From positions 1 through 32,938 of the forward strand of contig JAHHHP010000063.1 of NCBI GenBank assembly GCA_019359275.1: a stretch of DNA of 32,938 nucleotides. The letters run 5' to 3'. The stretch's first letter is position 1. Every line of letters starts with the position of its first letter. The translations under genes were made by a program, and so were the position numbers. Shown in pieces: positions 24,460-32,210 of the stretch. The notes beneath the pieces were generated by a model. That model was not told where the DNA came from and did no database searches. It was given only the letters and a program-made list of their open reading frames with translations. The stretch is from Myxacorys chilensis ATA2-1-KO14 (lineage in GTDB: Bacteria; Cyanobacteriota; Cyanobacteriia; Leptolyngbyales; Leptolyngbyaceae).

Positions 24460-27400
24460 CTAGCTTAGATATTCTTGCAGCGATCGCACAGTCAGAGGTT
24501 GGGATTGCAACGACTGAATCGCTGCCGCCGTTGCTTTGGCTCCCGCGATCGTAGTGATCATCGGAATTTTGTACATTAACGCCGTTCGACGAATCAAGCG
24601 ATCGTCTTCGTGCGCTTCTTGACCAGAAGGCGTGTTGATGATCAGCTGAATTTGTTCGTTTTTAATCGAATCCAACACGTGGGGTCTGCCCTCGTGTAGT
24701 TTCAGAACGAGCTTCACATCTAAACCGTGTTCCATTAGAGTTTTGCGAGTGCCTTCAGTCGCAATCACACTAAAGCCAAGCTCGATTAAGTCTTTGATCA
24801 CAGGCACAACCGCCGTTTTCTCGCGATCGTTCATTGACACAAAGACCGTACCTTTGAGCGGCAACCGTTGACTGGCGGCAAGTTCAGCTTTTGAATAGGA
24901 TCTGCCAAAATCAACATCAATGCCCATTACTTCACCCGTCGATCGCATTTCGGGCCCCAAAATCGTGTCGGTTCCCGGAAATTTGTCAAAGGGCAGCACC
25001 GCTTCTTTCACAGAAACATGATGCGGAACCACCTCTTGAGTGAAGTTTAATTGCTCCAAGGTTTTGCCAGACATAATTCGAGCCGCCATTTTTGCGAGGG
25101 GAACGCCGATCGCTTTCGAGACAAACGGAACCGTTCGAGAGGCGCGAGGATTGGCTTCGATGATGTACACCTGATCGCCTTGTACAGCAAATTGAATATT
25201 CATCAAACCAACGACTTTAAGCGCTTTTGCCAGTTGAGTGGTCCAGGTACGAATGCGATCGAGAGCTTCGGGCTTTAAGGTCATGGTAGGAATCGAGCAA
25301 GCAGAATCGCCGGAGTGAATGCCTGCTTGTTCGATGTGTTCCATGATACCGCCGATCACCACGTTTCCGGCTGCATCTGCGATCGCATCGACATCTACTT
25401 CGATCGCATTTTCTAAAAATCGATCGACCAAAATTGGATGATCGGGTTCAACGAGAACGGCATACCGCATATAGCGTTCGAGGTCAGCGTCTGAGTAGAC
25501 GATCTCCATCGCTCGTCCGCCTAAAACGTAGCTCGGACGAACCACGACCGGATAGCCAATGTCTCTCGCGACTTTTTTGGCTTCCGAATAGCTCCGCGCC
25601 ATGCCGTTCGGCGGTTGTCTGATGTCGAGTTCTCGCAAAATTCGCTCAAAGCGTTCGCGATCTTCTGCGGTGTCGATTGAGTCGGGAGAGGTTCCCCAAA
25701 TCTGCGTTTCGGTGTCTGTTTCCGTTAAGTACTTATCCAACGGAACAGCTAGTTTGAGCGGCGTTTGTCCGCCAAATTGAATAATAATGCCTTTCGGATT
25801 CTCGGCTTCGATGATGTTGAGGACATCTTCTCTTGTGAGTGGCTCAAAATATAAGCGATCGCTCGTGTCATAATCCGTCGAAACCGTCTCTGGATTAGAA
25901 TTCACCATGATCGTTTCGTAACCGTCTTCGCGCAAGGCAAACGCGGCATGACAGCAGCAGTAATCAAATTCGATGCCTTGACCAATGCGGTTTGGTCCGC
26001 CGCCCAAAATCATCACTTTTGGCTTGTCGGAGGGCAGCACCTCGCTTTCTTCTTCGTAAGCCGAATAGTAGTAAGGCGTGAAGGCTTCAAATTCTGCCGC
26101 ACAGGTATCAACCGTTTTGTAGACAGGAATCACGCCGAGGGATTTGCGGTACGAGCGGACGGCATCTTCAGTTGTTTTGGTCGCGTAGGCAAGTTGGCGA
26201 TCGCTAAATCCTTTTCGCTTGATCGCATACATCTCCTCTTTGCTGATCTTCTCTAGCGCGGTCTGCTTCAAGAATTTCTCCGTTTGCAGTAAGTCGGCGA
26301 GTTTGTCGAGAAACCATAGATCAATGTTGGTCAGTTCAAAGATCTCCTCGACGCTCATGCCCATTTTCATGGCGTGATAGACGGTAAAGATGCGATCGGG
26401 ATTGGGAGTTCTCAGTCCTGCCCGAATTTGCTCTAGACTCGGCAATTTTTCATCGCGATCGCATCCCCATCCAGCGCGTCCCGTTTCAAGCGATCGCAAG
26501 GCTTTCTGAAACGATTCTTGAAAGGTGCGTCCGATCGCCATCGCTTCCCCAACCGATTTCATCTGTGTTGTCAGATAAGGCTTTGATCCCGGAAACTTCT
26601 CGAATGCAAAGCGAGGAATTTTGGTGACGACATAATCGATCGTCGGCTCAAAACTGGCAGGCGTTTTCTTAGTGATGTCGTTTGGAATTTCATCTAGTGA
26701 ATAGCCAACCGCGAGTTTTGCCGCCATCTTTGCGATCGGAAATCCGGTTGCCTTCGAAGCTAACGCCGAACTCCTCGACACACGAGGATTCATTTCGATC
26801 ACAATCACATCTCCCGTGACGGGATTGACGGCAAACTGAATATTCGATCCGCCTGTCTCGACGCCGATCTCGCGAATGATCTTAATCGACGCATCTCGCA
26901 GGCGTTGATATTCTTTATCGGTCAAGGTTTGGGCCGGGGCAACGGTGATTGAATCTCCCGTGTGAATGCCCATTGGATCAAGGTTCTCAATCGAGCAGAT
27001 GATCACGACGTTATCTGCCAAGTCGCGCATCACTTCGAGTTCATATTCCTTCCAACCCAGCAGAGATTGCTCAATCAGAATTTGAGAAACGGGACTCGCA
27101 TCTAAACCCGATTGGCAGATCTCTTCAAATTCCTGCTGATTGTAAGCAATTCCGCCGCCACTGCCGCCCATCGTAAAGGCAGGACGAATAATCAATGGAT
27201 ACGACCCAATTTCTTGCCCAATTTCTTTGGCTTCCGCCATTGTTTCAGCTAGACCCGATGGGCAGACTCCAACCCCAATTCGCTCCATCGCTTCTTTAAA
27301 TAGTTTGCGATCTTCCGCCATCTCGATCGCGGGTAGCTTTGCGCCAATGAGTTCGACGTTGTATTTATCTAGCGTGCCATTTTTGGCCAGGGCAACAGCC

Positions 27401-27693
27401 AAGTTGAGCGCTGTTTGTCCGCCCATCGTCGGCAGAATGGCATCAGGTCGCTCTTTTGAAATAATTATTTCAAGAATCTCAGGCGTAAGCGGCTCGATAT
27501 AGGTGCGATCGGCGGTTTCGGGGTCGGTCATGATGGTCGCTGGATTAGAGTTCACCAGCACTACCTCATAACCTTCATCCCGCAGCGCTTTACAGGCTTG
27601 GGTTCCAGAATAGTCGAATTCGCAGGCTTGACCAATCACAATCGGTCCAGAGCCAATCAACAAAATCTTGTGGAGGTCGTTGCGACGAGGCAT
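24460..27693 (-). CDS. carB: Carbamoyl-phosphate synthase, large subunit
   Basis: The 1077-residue protein makes carbamoyl phosphate from bicarbonate, ATP and ammonia from the small subunit, for arginine and pyrimidine synthesis. It has two homologous synthetase halves, beginning KILLIGSGPIVIGQACEFDYSG and KVMILGGGPNRIGQGIEFDYCC. Each has an ATP-grasp region, with FTMGGSGGGIAYN in the first and RPSYVLGGRAMEIVY in the second. The C-terminal MGS-like allosteric domain begins around KGTVFVSMNDREK. Length and order are normal and no defects are seen. It is a single gene here; carA is not in the window. Confidence 0.97.
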   Translation of the reverse strand: MPRRNDLHKILLIGSGPIVIGQACEFDYSGTQACKALRDEGYEVVLVNSNPATIMTDPETADRTYIEPLTPEILEIIISKERPDAILPTMGGQTALNLAVALAKNGTLDKYNVELIGAKLPAIEMAEDRKLFKEAMERIGVGVCPSGLAETMAEAKEIGQEIGSYPLIIRPAFTMGGSGGGIAYNQQEFEEICQSGLDASPVSQILIEQSLLGWKEYELEVMRDLADNVVIICSIENLDPMGIHTGDSITVAPAQTLTDKEYQRLRDASIKIIREIGVETGGSNIQFAVNPVTGDVIVIEMNPRVSRSSALASKATGFPIAKMAAKLAVGYSLDEIPNDITKKTPASFEPTIDYVVTKIPRFAFEKFPGSKPYLTTQMKSVGEAMAIGRTFQESFQKALRSLETGRAGWGCDRDEKLPSLEQIRAGLRTPNPDRIFTVYHAMKMGMSVEEIFELTNIDLWFLDKLADLLQTEKFLKQTALEKISKEEMYAIKRKGFSDRQLAYATKTTEDAVRSYRKSLGVIPVYKTVDTCAAEFEAFTPYYYSAYEEESEVLPSDKPKVMILGGGPNRIGQGIEFDYCCCHAAFALREDGYETIMVNSNPETVSTDYDTSDRLYFEPLTREDVLNIIEAENPKGIIIQFGGQTPLKLAVPLDKYLTETDTETQIWGTSPDSIDTAEDRERFERILRELDIRQPPNGMARSYSEAKKVARDIGYPVVVRPSYVLGGRAMEIVYSDADLERYMRYAVLVEPDHPILVDRFLENAIEVDVDAIADAAGNVVIGGIMEHIEQAGIHSGDSACSIPTMTLKPEALDRIRTWTTQLAKALKVVGLMNIQFAVQGDQVYIIEANPRASRTVPFVSKAIGVPLAKMAARIMSGKTLEQLNFTQEVVPHHVSVKEAVLPFDKFPGTDTILGPEMRSTGEVMGIDVDFGRSYSKAELAASQRLPLKGTVFVSMNDREKTAVVPVIKDLIELGFSVIATEGTRKTLMEHGLDVKLVLKLHEGRPHVLDSIKNEQIQLIINTPSGQEAHEDDRLIRRTALMYKIPMITTIAGAKATAAAIQSLQSQPLTVRSLQEYLS

Positions 27694-27794
27694 GATAGGT
27701 CTACCATCTCATGGGTGAAATCCAGTTCATTGTAGAAGGTTTCCTATTCAGATTTGTTACCGCTTTATCTATTTTGTGAGATTGATCAGGAAGA

Positions 27795-27910
27795 AGGGAT
27801 GAGGGATGAGAAATGAGAAATGTTAGAACCATTGCTTTGATTCTTCGTGGATTGATGCGATCGCGCTTTGTTCTCTGTTTGCACCGTACCCGATCTCATC
27901 CCTCATCCCT
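27795..27910. repeat. Inverted pair of GGGATGA heptamer (STRR-like) repeats
   Basis: AGGGATGAGGGATGAG at 27795-27810 is followed by GAAATGA-like degenerate copies (heptamer period). Its exact reverse complement is at 27895-27910. The second copy contains the stop codon of the histidine kinase gene. Heptamer short tandem repeats of this kind are known in cyanobacterial intergenic DNA. The two arms could fold into a long stem with an 84-base loop. Confidence 0.65.
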
Positions 27911-29210
27911 GTAATGGCAGTGTCACCGTCACTGTTGTTCCTTGCCCTAATTCACTCTCAACTTGAATCTCTCCCCCATGCAATTTGACGCACTGATGCA
28001 CGATCGCGAGTCCCAATCCTGTACCCGGAATAGTGTCAACATTTTTGGCGCGGTGAAATGACTCAAACAAGCGCGGCATGTCTTCGGGAGGAATCCCAAT
28101 GCCGTGATCCTGCACGCGAAACAACACCCATGCTGAGTTATCTTCAGTCAAGATAAAATCGACGGCTAATCGAACCTCATTTCCATCTGGAGAGTATTTA
28201 ATCGCATTATTAAGCAGATTCATAAGAATCAAACCTAGTAGCTCTGGATCGAGTTCAACTTGGGTGCGACTCGCTTGATCAGCGTCTGTAGAATAGCGGT
28301 CATAGTCCAACACGAGCGATCGCTGCCGTTGATAAGCGGCTCCAACCGGCTTTGAAGAATCGACTTGAAAATCAGATAAGAGACTATGACAAAACTTTTC
28401 TAAATCAAACGAGGTCGTGTGCAACTCTAACGTGCCAGCGCTGGCTTTACCCAAGGTCAGCAGATCCGTGAGAATCGTCGTCATTGATCGCACCGCCTCT
28501 CGAATCTTTGAGAAGTAGCGCGATCGCCGTTCTTCTGTGCAGTCTGTTCCCAACCGCTCTAGCAATTCGGCAGAAGTCAGTACAATCGAAAGCGGTGTCC
28601 GAAACTCATGCGATGCGGTTGTGATAAAGCGTGACTTCAAATCATTCAATTCCCGCTCTTTCTTCAGGGCTTGCAGGGCGTCAGTTTCTGCCCGTTGTCG
28701 TTCTATGATCTCAGTTTGCAAGCGTTGGTTGGTCAATTCCAATTCTTGTGTCCGCTCTTGAACGCGGCGTTCGAGAACAGTGTTAAGCGCCTGAAGCGAG
28801 GTTTGAGCGTGATGATGATCGAGGGCAATGCTGATCGCCGTGTAGAGTTCTGTCGGTTCAAACGGCTTCAGCAGATAGCCATAAGGAGAGGTCTGTTTCA
28901 ACTGTTGCAGCGTCGCGTCATCGGCATAGCCTGTCAAGTAAATCACTGGAATATTCCAGCGTTCTTGAATGGTCTCAGCAACTTGAATGCCCGTCTGACT
29001 TCCTTTAAGCCGAATATCCATCAGTACTAGATCAGGTAGAGTCTCAGAGATCAGGGCGATCGCAGATTTACCCGAGTCTGCTACTCCTGCCACGCAGAAC
29101 TGAGCCGATTCTAAGCGCAACCGAATGCTAAGAGCAACAACGCTCTCATCTTCAACAATGACAATTCTCTCTCCTACCATCGCGGAGTTTCCTGCTGAGT
29201 TGCGGTGCAT
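27903..29210 (-). CDS. Receiver domain-histidine kinase hybrid
   Basis: The 435-residue protein starts with a receiver domain (about 15-130; phospho-acceptor D65 in LVLMD, K115 in LLKPFEP). A coiled-coil linker rich in Glu, Gln and Arg (about 140-190) follows, then a HisKA domain with H201 in SHEFRTPLS. The HATPase domain has NLLNNAIKYSP, DHGIGIPPED and GTGLGLAIV. With the receiver ahead of the kinase and no sensor domain or membrane segment, it is likely a cytoplasmic relay kinase. A start at Met11 (29180) has a better ribosome-binding site (AGGAAA) than the first ATG. No partner regulator is adjacent. Confidence 0.93.
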   Translation of the reverse strand: MHRNSAGNSAMVGERIVIVEDESVVALSIRLRLESAQFCVAGVADSGKSAIALISETLPDLVLMDIRLKGSQTGIQVAETIQERWNIPVIYLTGYADDATLQQLKQTSPYGYLLKPFEPTELYTAISIALDHHHAQTSLQALNTVLERRVQERTQELELTNQRLQTEIIERQRAETDALQALKKERELNDLKSRFITTASHEFRTPLSIVLTSAELLERLGTDCTEERRSRYFSKIREAVRSMTTILTDLLTLGKASAGTLELHTTSFDLEKFCHSLLSDFQVDSSKPVGAAYQRQRSLVLDYDRYSTDADQASRTQVELDPELLGLILMNLLNNAIKYSPDGNEVRLAVDFILTEDNSAWVLFRVQDHGIGIPPEDMPRLFESFHRAKNVDTIPGTGLGLAIVHQCVKLHGGEIQVESELGQGTTVTVTLPLQG

Positions 29211-29597
29211 TAAAATCGGTATTCCTAGAAACCAAGACTAGCCTTTAAAGAAGCGACAGATCGATCTCGGTTAGACATCAACTTCTGCAAAGTCATGAGT
29301 CAATGCTTGTATTAGGCAAAGCAGAGATAACAGGTCGTTGCGATTGGCTCTGCAAGATCTAAAAGATCGCAAGGCGGAAGTCCTCTGAGCCGCTAAACGA
29401 GATGACGAATGTGTTGCACTCTGAATGTTTCTAAATGTCTTTGATATTTCTAGTTCGACCGCGTTTAAGGGTTTAACCGTGTTTATATTTAGAAAGTCAC
29501 GCTCGATCATGCCTGATTGGGGGGGTTAAAGTTATCTTCCCTCGGAGTAGTGAATGTGATACAGATCCTATCACTCTGGATACATGAATTACGATGT
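29211..29597. other. Intergenic region, nothing recognised
   Basis: Nearly 390 bases between the histidine kinase and DUF1643 genes. A 79-codon minus-strand frame (29271-29510) has no family resemblance and poor composition. I see no terminator with a T-run. A short TGATA/TATCA inverted repeat lies near 29560. Confidence 0.5.
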
Positions 29598-30116
29598 TTA
29601 AGGGTATCCACGGCGACTTAGTGGTGACGCTTGAATGTCTAAAGATGTTGAAAATAGGCTTAAGCTAGAATCTTTCCTTAAGTACAGTGGATGTTTGGGT
29701 TGTCCTAGTTTTGTTAGCCCCAATACGTAGAGATCAGATTGGGGTGTAAGAAGAGAGAGAAGTTCGCGATCTCGCCCGTTCAATTTGCCCCAATTTCCCC
29801 ACGCCAACACGACTTTTTCAACACGTTGATTTAACGTCGATAAATATAGATCGTTTTCTGCGCCAATCGGATCGTTGATGTGTTTGAGCATACTCGGCGT
29901 TTTCGCTCGGTACGCAAATGAATTCACGACTTCTAACTGCCCAAATCCCCAAGCTTTGGCAAAGCCAATGCAGCGACGAATGGTTGGATCGTTGATTGTT
30001 GCATCAGCACGATTCGGATTTAACATTACAAATCCAATAGACGGCGCATCGCTCCACTGGCGCCATAAGCGATAGCGATAGGCTTGAGTCGCATCAAAAA
30101 TAGCACCTCCAATCAT
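29598..30116 (-). CDS. DUF1643 domain protein
   Basis: The 172-residue protein has the DUF1643 signature: YRYRLWRQW near the start, GFVMLNPNRADATINDPTIRRCIGFAKAWGFG, VVNSFAYRAKTP, then VVLAWGNWG and HPLYLRKD. The family is common in phages, mobile regions and bacterial genomes and has no firmly known function. Its ATG directly abuts the stop codon of the upstream gene with no gap, so the two are almost certainly made together. It begins the accessory stretch at the right side of the window. Confidence 0.9.
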   Translation of the reverse strand: MIGGAIFDATQAYRYRLWRQWSDAPSIGFVMLNPNRADATINDPTIRRCIGFAKAWGFGQLEVVNSFAYRAKTPSMLKHINDPIGAENDLYLSTLNQRVEKVVLAWGNWGKLNGRDRELLSLLTPQSDLYVLGLTKLGQPKHPLYLRKDSSLSLFSTSLDIQASPLSRRGYP

Positions 30117-30731
30117 TTATCCGATCGGTGTTTTCCCAGGTTGAACAGCGTGGATGTATTCGCTTCCAGAGTCTGGAAAGCCGCGTCGATACACAGCTTC
30201 TTCTGGCTTGCCCCAACCGAGTTGCAAAATGATTTCTAAGTTTTCGGCTTTTCCTTGTGGCGTCAGGCTTGCCCATTCAGAGCGCTTGAGGATTCGATCG
30301 AAGTCAGATTTGGAGATGGGGCGATAAATTTTGCCGCTGTTGAGACCTAGATGTAAGTCCATTGTTGCGGTGATGTCGTTCCAGAAATGGATAACGGTGG
30401 CTTTGTGCGATCGCAGCACCTTCAAATCGTCTGGTAAGCTCACGAGTTGATCATCAACTTTGGGATAGCGCAATGATTGACTGTTGACTCGGATCTCCTC
30501 CCAGACCAAACCAGAAATCTGATGTTCTTTCTGATAGCGATGAATGGTTTGCCGAAAATCGTTGTAGGCGGTGAATCGCTGAATTCCATCGGCATTGACA
30601 AAGCGATCGATCAGCGGATTCACGCCGGATGGAATCGCCGCTAGATTCAACCGTTGTCCACTGATACAGGCTTGCCGCTCTTGCGCCAGAATCCTGAGCA
30701 GATCTTGAGTGCTGTAGGTTCGCGACATCAT
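30117..30731 (-). CDS. Unknown protein, translationally linked to the DUF1643 gene
   Basis: The 204-residue protein has no signal peptide or membrane helix. It begins with YSTQDLLRILAQERQACISG and includes RFTAYNDFRQTIHRYQ, then VIHFWNDITATMDLHLGLN and, near the end, GWGKPEEAVYRRGFPDSG. I do not recognise a named family. Two ATG codons are adjacent (30731 and 30728), with a TTG just before them. The stop codon touches the start of the DUF1643 gene, which suggests a two-gene unit. Confidence 0.75.
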   Translation of the reverse strand: MMSRTYSTQDLLRILAQERQACISGQRLNLAAIPSGVNPLIDRFVNADGIQRFTAYNDFRQTIHRYQKEHQISGLVWEEIRVNSQSLRYPKVDDQLVSLPDDLKVLRSHKATVIHFWNDITATMDLHLGLNSGKIYRPISKSDFDRILKRSEWASLTPQGKAENLEIILQLGWGKPEEAVYRRGFPDSGSEYIHAVQPGKTPIG

Positions 30732-30903
30732 CAAGGGGGAGGCAGGGGAACAAGAAACACGGATGCTCTTATTCGCATCTTAGCGGTAGATCGAAAAGGA
30801 GACTGTATTTCTCACGCTCTTTTTAATGATTTTTTTGGTGTATTCCCGATGGGCGAGGGTTTACTGAACCTTTAGTTTTGCTCTATTGAGTGGTGAATCT
30901 TGA

Positions 30904-31023
30904 GTCAAGCAACAGTTTCATGGCGATCGCACAGTCGTCGAAGCACTCAACAATAAACTTGATGTTGGGAAAGCTGAAGCGATCGCTCTAGCAAAGGATT
31001 TAGCTAGTCCTTCTTGTAAGTGA
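30904..31023 (+). pseudogene. Possible C-terminal remnant of a lost gene
   Basis: After a TGA, one frame reads 39 residues including HGDRTVVEALNNKLDVGKAE and ends LASPSCK. The composition is protein-like and both HIP1 sites fall in frame, but there is no start codon or upstream part. It overlaps the end of the membrane protein gene on the other strand by 24 bases. It could be the tail of a deleted gene or chance. Confidence 0.22.
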
Positions 31024-31320
31024 GAGTAATAGCCAAATGAAAAGGAGCGTCTCAACACCAGTAGAAATAAACCTTTCTAAAAACAAAAAATTAGAAACCC
31101 GCTCGCCAGAAGTTGCACCAAGCCATAGCATCGCTCCATTGCTTTGAATGCTATTCACTGCTCTCTGCGTTAAATCTGTATAGAAAAGCTGATGGATCAG
31201 AAGATAAGTTAAGTACGCGATTGCAGCCAGTCTTCTAGTTTGGTAAAAGACCCAAATTAAGGTAGCAATTTTGGCAAGACCTAGAACAATTGAAAGCAGC
31301 GTACCGACTACAGGCACCAT
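31000..31320 (-). CDS. Small multi-span membrane protein of unknown function
   Basis: The 106-residue protein has hydrophobic segments at about 5-26, 31-48 and 83-100, with a polar loop between the last two. I do not recognise the family. The ATG at 31320 has GAGG eight bases before it. It lies 58 bases downstream of the attC-like site that ends the toxin gene, in the same orientation, as a second cassette gene would. No attC-like palindrome was seen after its own stop. Confidence 0.6.
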   Translation of the reverse strand: MVPVVGTLLSIVLGLAKIATLIWVFYQTRRLAAIAYLTYLLIHQLFYTDLTQRAVNSIQSNGAMLWLGATSGERVSNFLFLERFISTGVETLLFIWLLLSLTRRTS

Positions 31321-31378
31321 CAAAGAGACCTCATTTTAATCTTCATGCGAGCTCACAATTACAACTGAATATCTTGCA

Positions 31379-31465
31379 AGCTAACGTCTCGGTTGAGCGG
31401 CTGCTGACCAACTTTGCCACAACACTGATCACCTCTGGTAGTTCGCTTCAACCAAGGTGTTAGGT
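31379..31465 (-). repeat. attC-like imperfect palindrome at the toxin stop codon
   Basis: Read on the minus strand, the 87 bases start ACCTAAC (fits RYYYAAC) and end GTTAGCT (one mismatch to GTTRRRY). Inside, GGTTGAAGCG on the left pairs with CGCTCAACC on the right, leaving one unpaired A, the extrahelical base typical of integron attC sites. The ParE-type toxin TAA stop lies inside the first box, as usual for integron cassettes. No integrase is in the window. Confidence 0.5.
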
Positions 31466-31756
31466 TCGCGCCTGCCACGCTTTCGGATTTCTACGCCCAT
31501 GAAATACTGCGGTTACTATCACTCGACTAGATACGATACGGTAGTGAATGATATAGGGAAAGCGTTGTATCACGGCTCGCCGAACATCACGATAGACAGC
31601 AGGGTAAGACTCTGGCATCTGACAGATTCGATCTAAAGCCTCGTCAACCTGCTCTAAGAAATCGTCGCCTAGCCTTAATTCCTGACTTTCATACCAGCTA
31701 TACGCTTCATCAAGTTCTTTACGAACTTCTGGGCGGAATACCAGTACATAATTCAT
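31460..31756 (-). CDS. ParE/RelE-family toxin
   Basis: The 98-residue protein shows the ParE-type beginning YVLVFRPEVRKELDEAYSWYE, the helix LGDDFLEQVDEALDRICQMPESYP, and the C-terminal VRRAVIQRFPYIIHYRI with VIVTAVFHGRRNP. These toxins inhibit gyrase or cut mRNA; which applies cannot be told here. The ATG overlaps the antitoxin stop (ATGA), the usual gene order of antitoxin first. The stop codon lies in the attC-like box. Confidence 0.9.
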   Translation of the reverse strand: MNYVLVFRPEVRKELDEAYSWYESQELRLGDDFLEQVDEALDRICQMPESYPAVYRDVRRAVIQRFPYIIHYRIVSSRVIVTAVFHGRRNPKAWQART

Positions 31757-31977
31757 CTTTGTGCTTTAACCGAGGCTTTAACTTCTTCCCAAGTCAGCAC
31801 GTTGTCAGGGTTAGCTTCATAATCATCAATTCGACGATCTAGTTCCTGCTTCTGAGAGTTTGTAAGGTCGAGATAGTCTTGTTCTGCTGCAATACTGTCT
31901 AAGATAGCTTGTACGAGGCGAATGCGATCTTGAATACTTAATGCAATGATCTGATTTAAGGTGGTTGTGATGTCCAT
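31753..31977 (-). CDS. Antitoxin of the addiction module protein family
   Basis: The 74-residue protein begins MDITTTLNQIIALSIQDRIR and contains LVQAILDSIA and the C-terminal RIDDYEANPDNVLTWEEVKA. The LS-x-x-(D/E)R-x-x-LV pattern and the NP-x-x-x-x-(T/S)WEEVK end are typical of the TIGR02574-type antitoxins paired with ParE/RelE toxins. It is the first gene of the two-gene operon and probably represses it together with the toxin. Confidence 0.88.
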   Translation of the reverse strand: MDITTTLNQIIALSIQDRIRLVQAILDSIAAEQDYLDLTNSQKQELDRRIDDYEANPDNVLTWEEVKASVKAQR

Positions 31978-32007
31978 GCAGCAACCTAAAGCGCCAGAGG
32001 CGTGAGT

Positions 32008-32039
32008 TAGTACATCTTAAATCTAGTACATCTTAAAGG
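32008..32039. repeat. 16-bp tandem repeat upstream of the antitoxin
   Basis: TAGTACATCTTAAATC (32008-32023) is followed by TAGTACATCTTAAAGG (32024-32039), identical in the first 14 bases. It lies 31 bases upstream of the antitoxin ATG and abuts the MITE-like element. It may be operator DNA for the toxin-antitoxin pair or a by-product of insertion. Confidence 0.6.
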
Positions 32040-32186
32040 GCACCTCGAAAAATCCTGAAAAGGCTGTCTCAAGCTGAGAACGTGAAGCTAAAATATCGAA
32101 GCCATATCAGGCGCAAAACAATGGCTGTCTCTGGGTGAGACCTTAATGCGACTCCGACTTTGGCAAAATCAATTTATCGAGGTGCC
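32039..32186. mobile_element. MITE-like element, about 148 bp
   Basis: GGCACCTCGA at 32039-32048 and TCGAGGTGCC at 32177-32186 are perfect 10-bp terminal inverted repeats. Between them there is no coding capacity. Instead there are two related copies of GGCTGTCTC...GAGA (32062 and 32123), each able to fold (GTCTC, TGGGT, GAGAC at 32127-32141). This is the form of a non-autonomous element mobilised by a full-length relative. A target duplication is not clear. Confidence 0.6.
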
Positions 32187-32210
32187 TAGTAATAGTAAAT
32201 ACGAACAGCT

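Noticed and set aside
24422..24473. Imperfect inverted repeat CTAGTG...CACTAG across the carB stop
   Set aside because: Long loop and mismatches; the neighbouring perfect 12-bp hairpin is a better transcript end.
29271..29510. 79-codon minus-strand open frame upstream of DUF1643
   Set aside because: Low-complexity Ser/Arg/Leu text with no recognisable motif and no conserved context.
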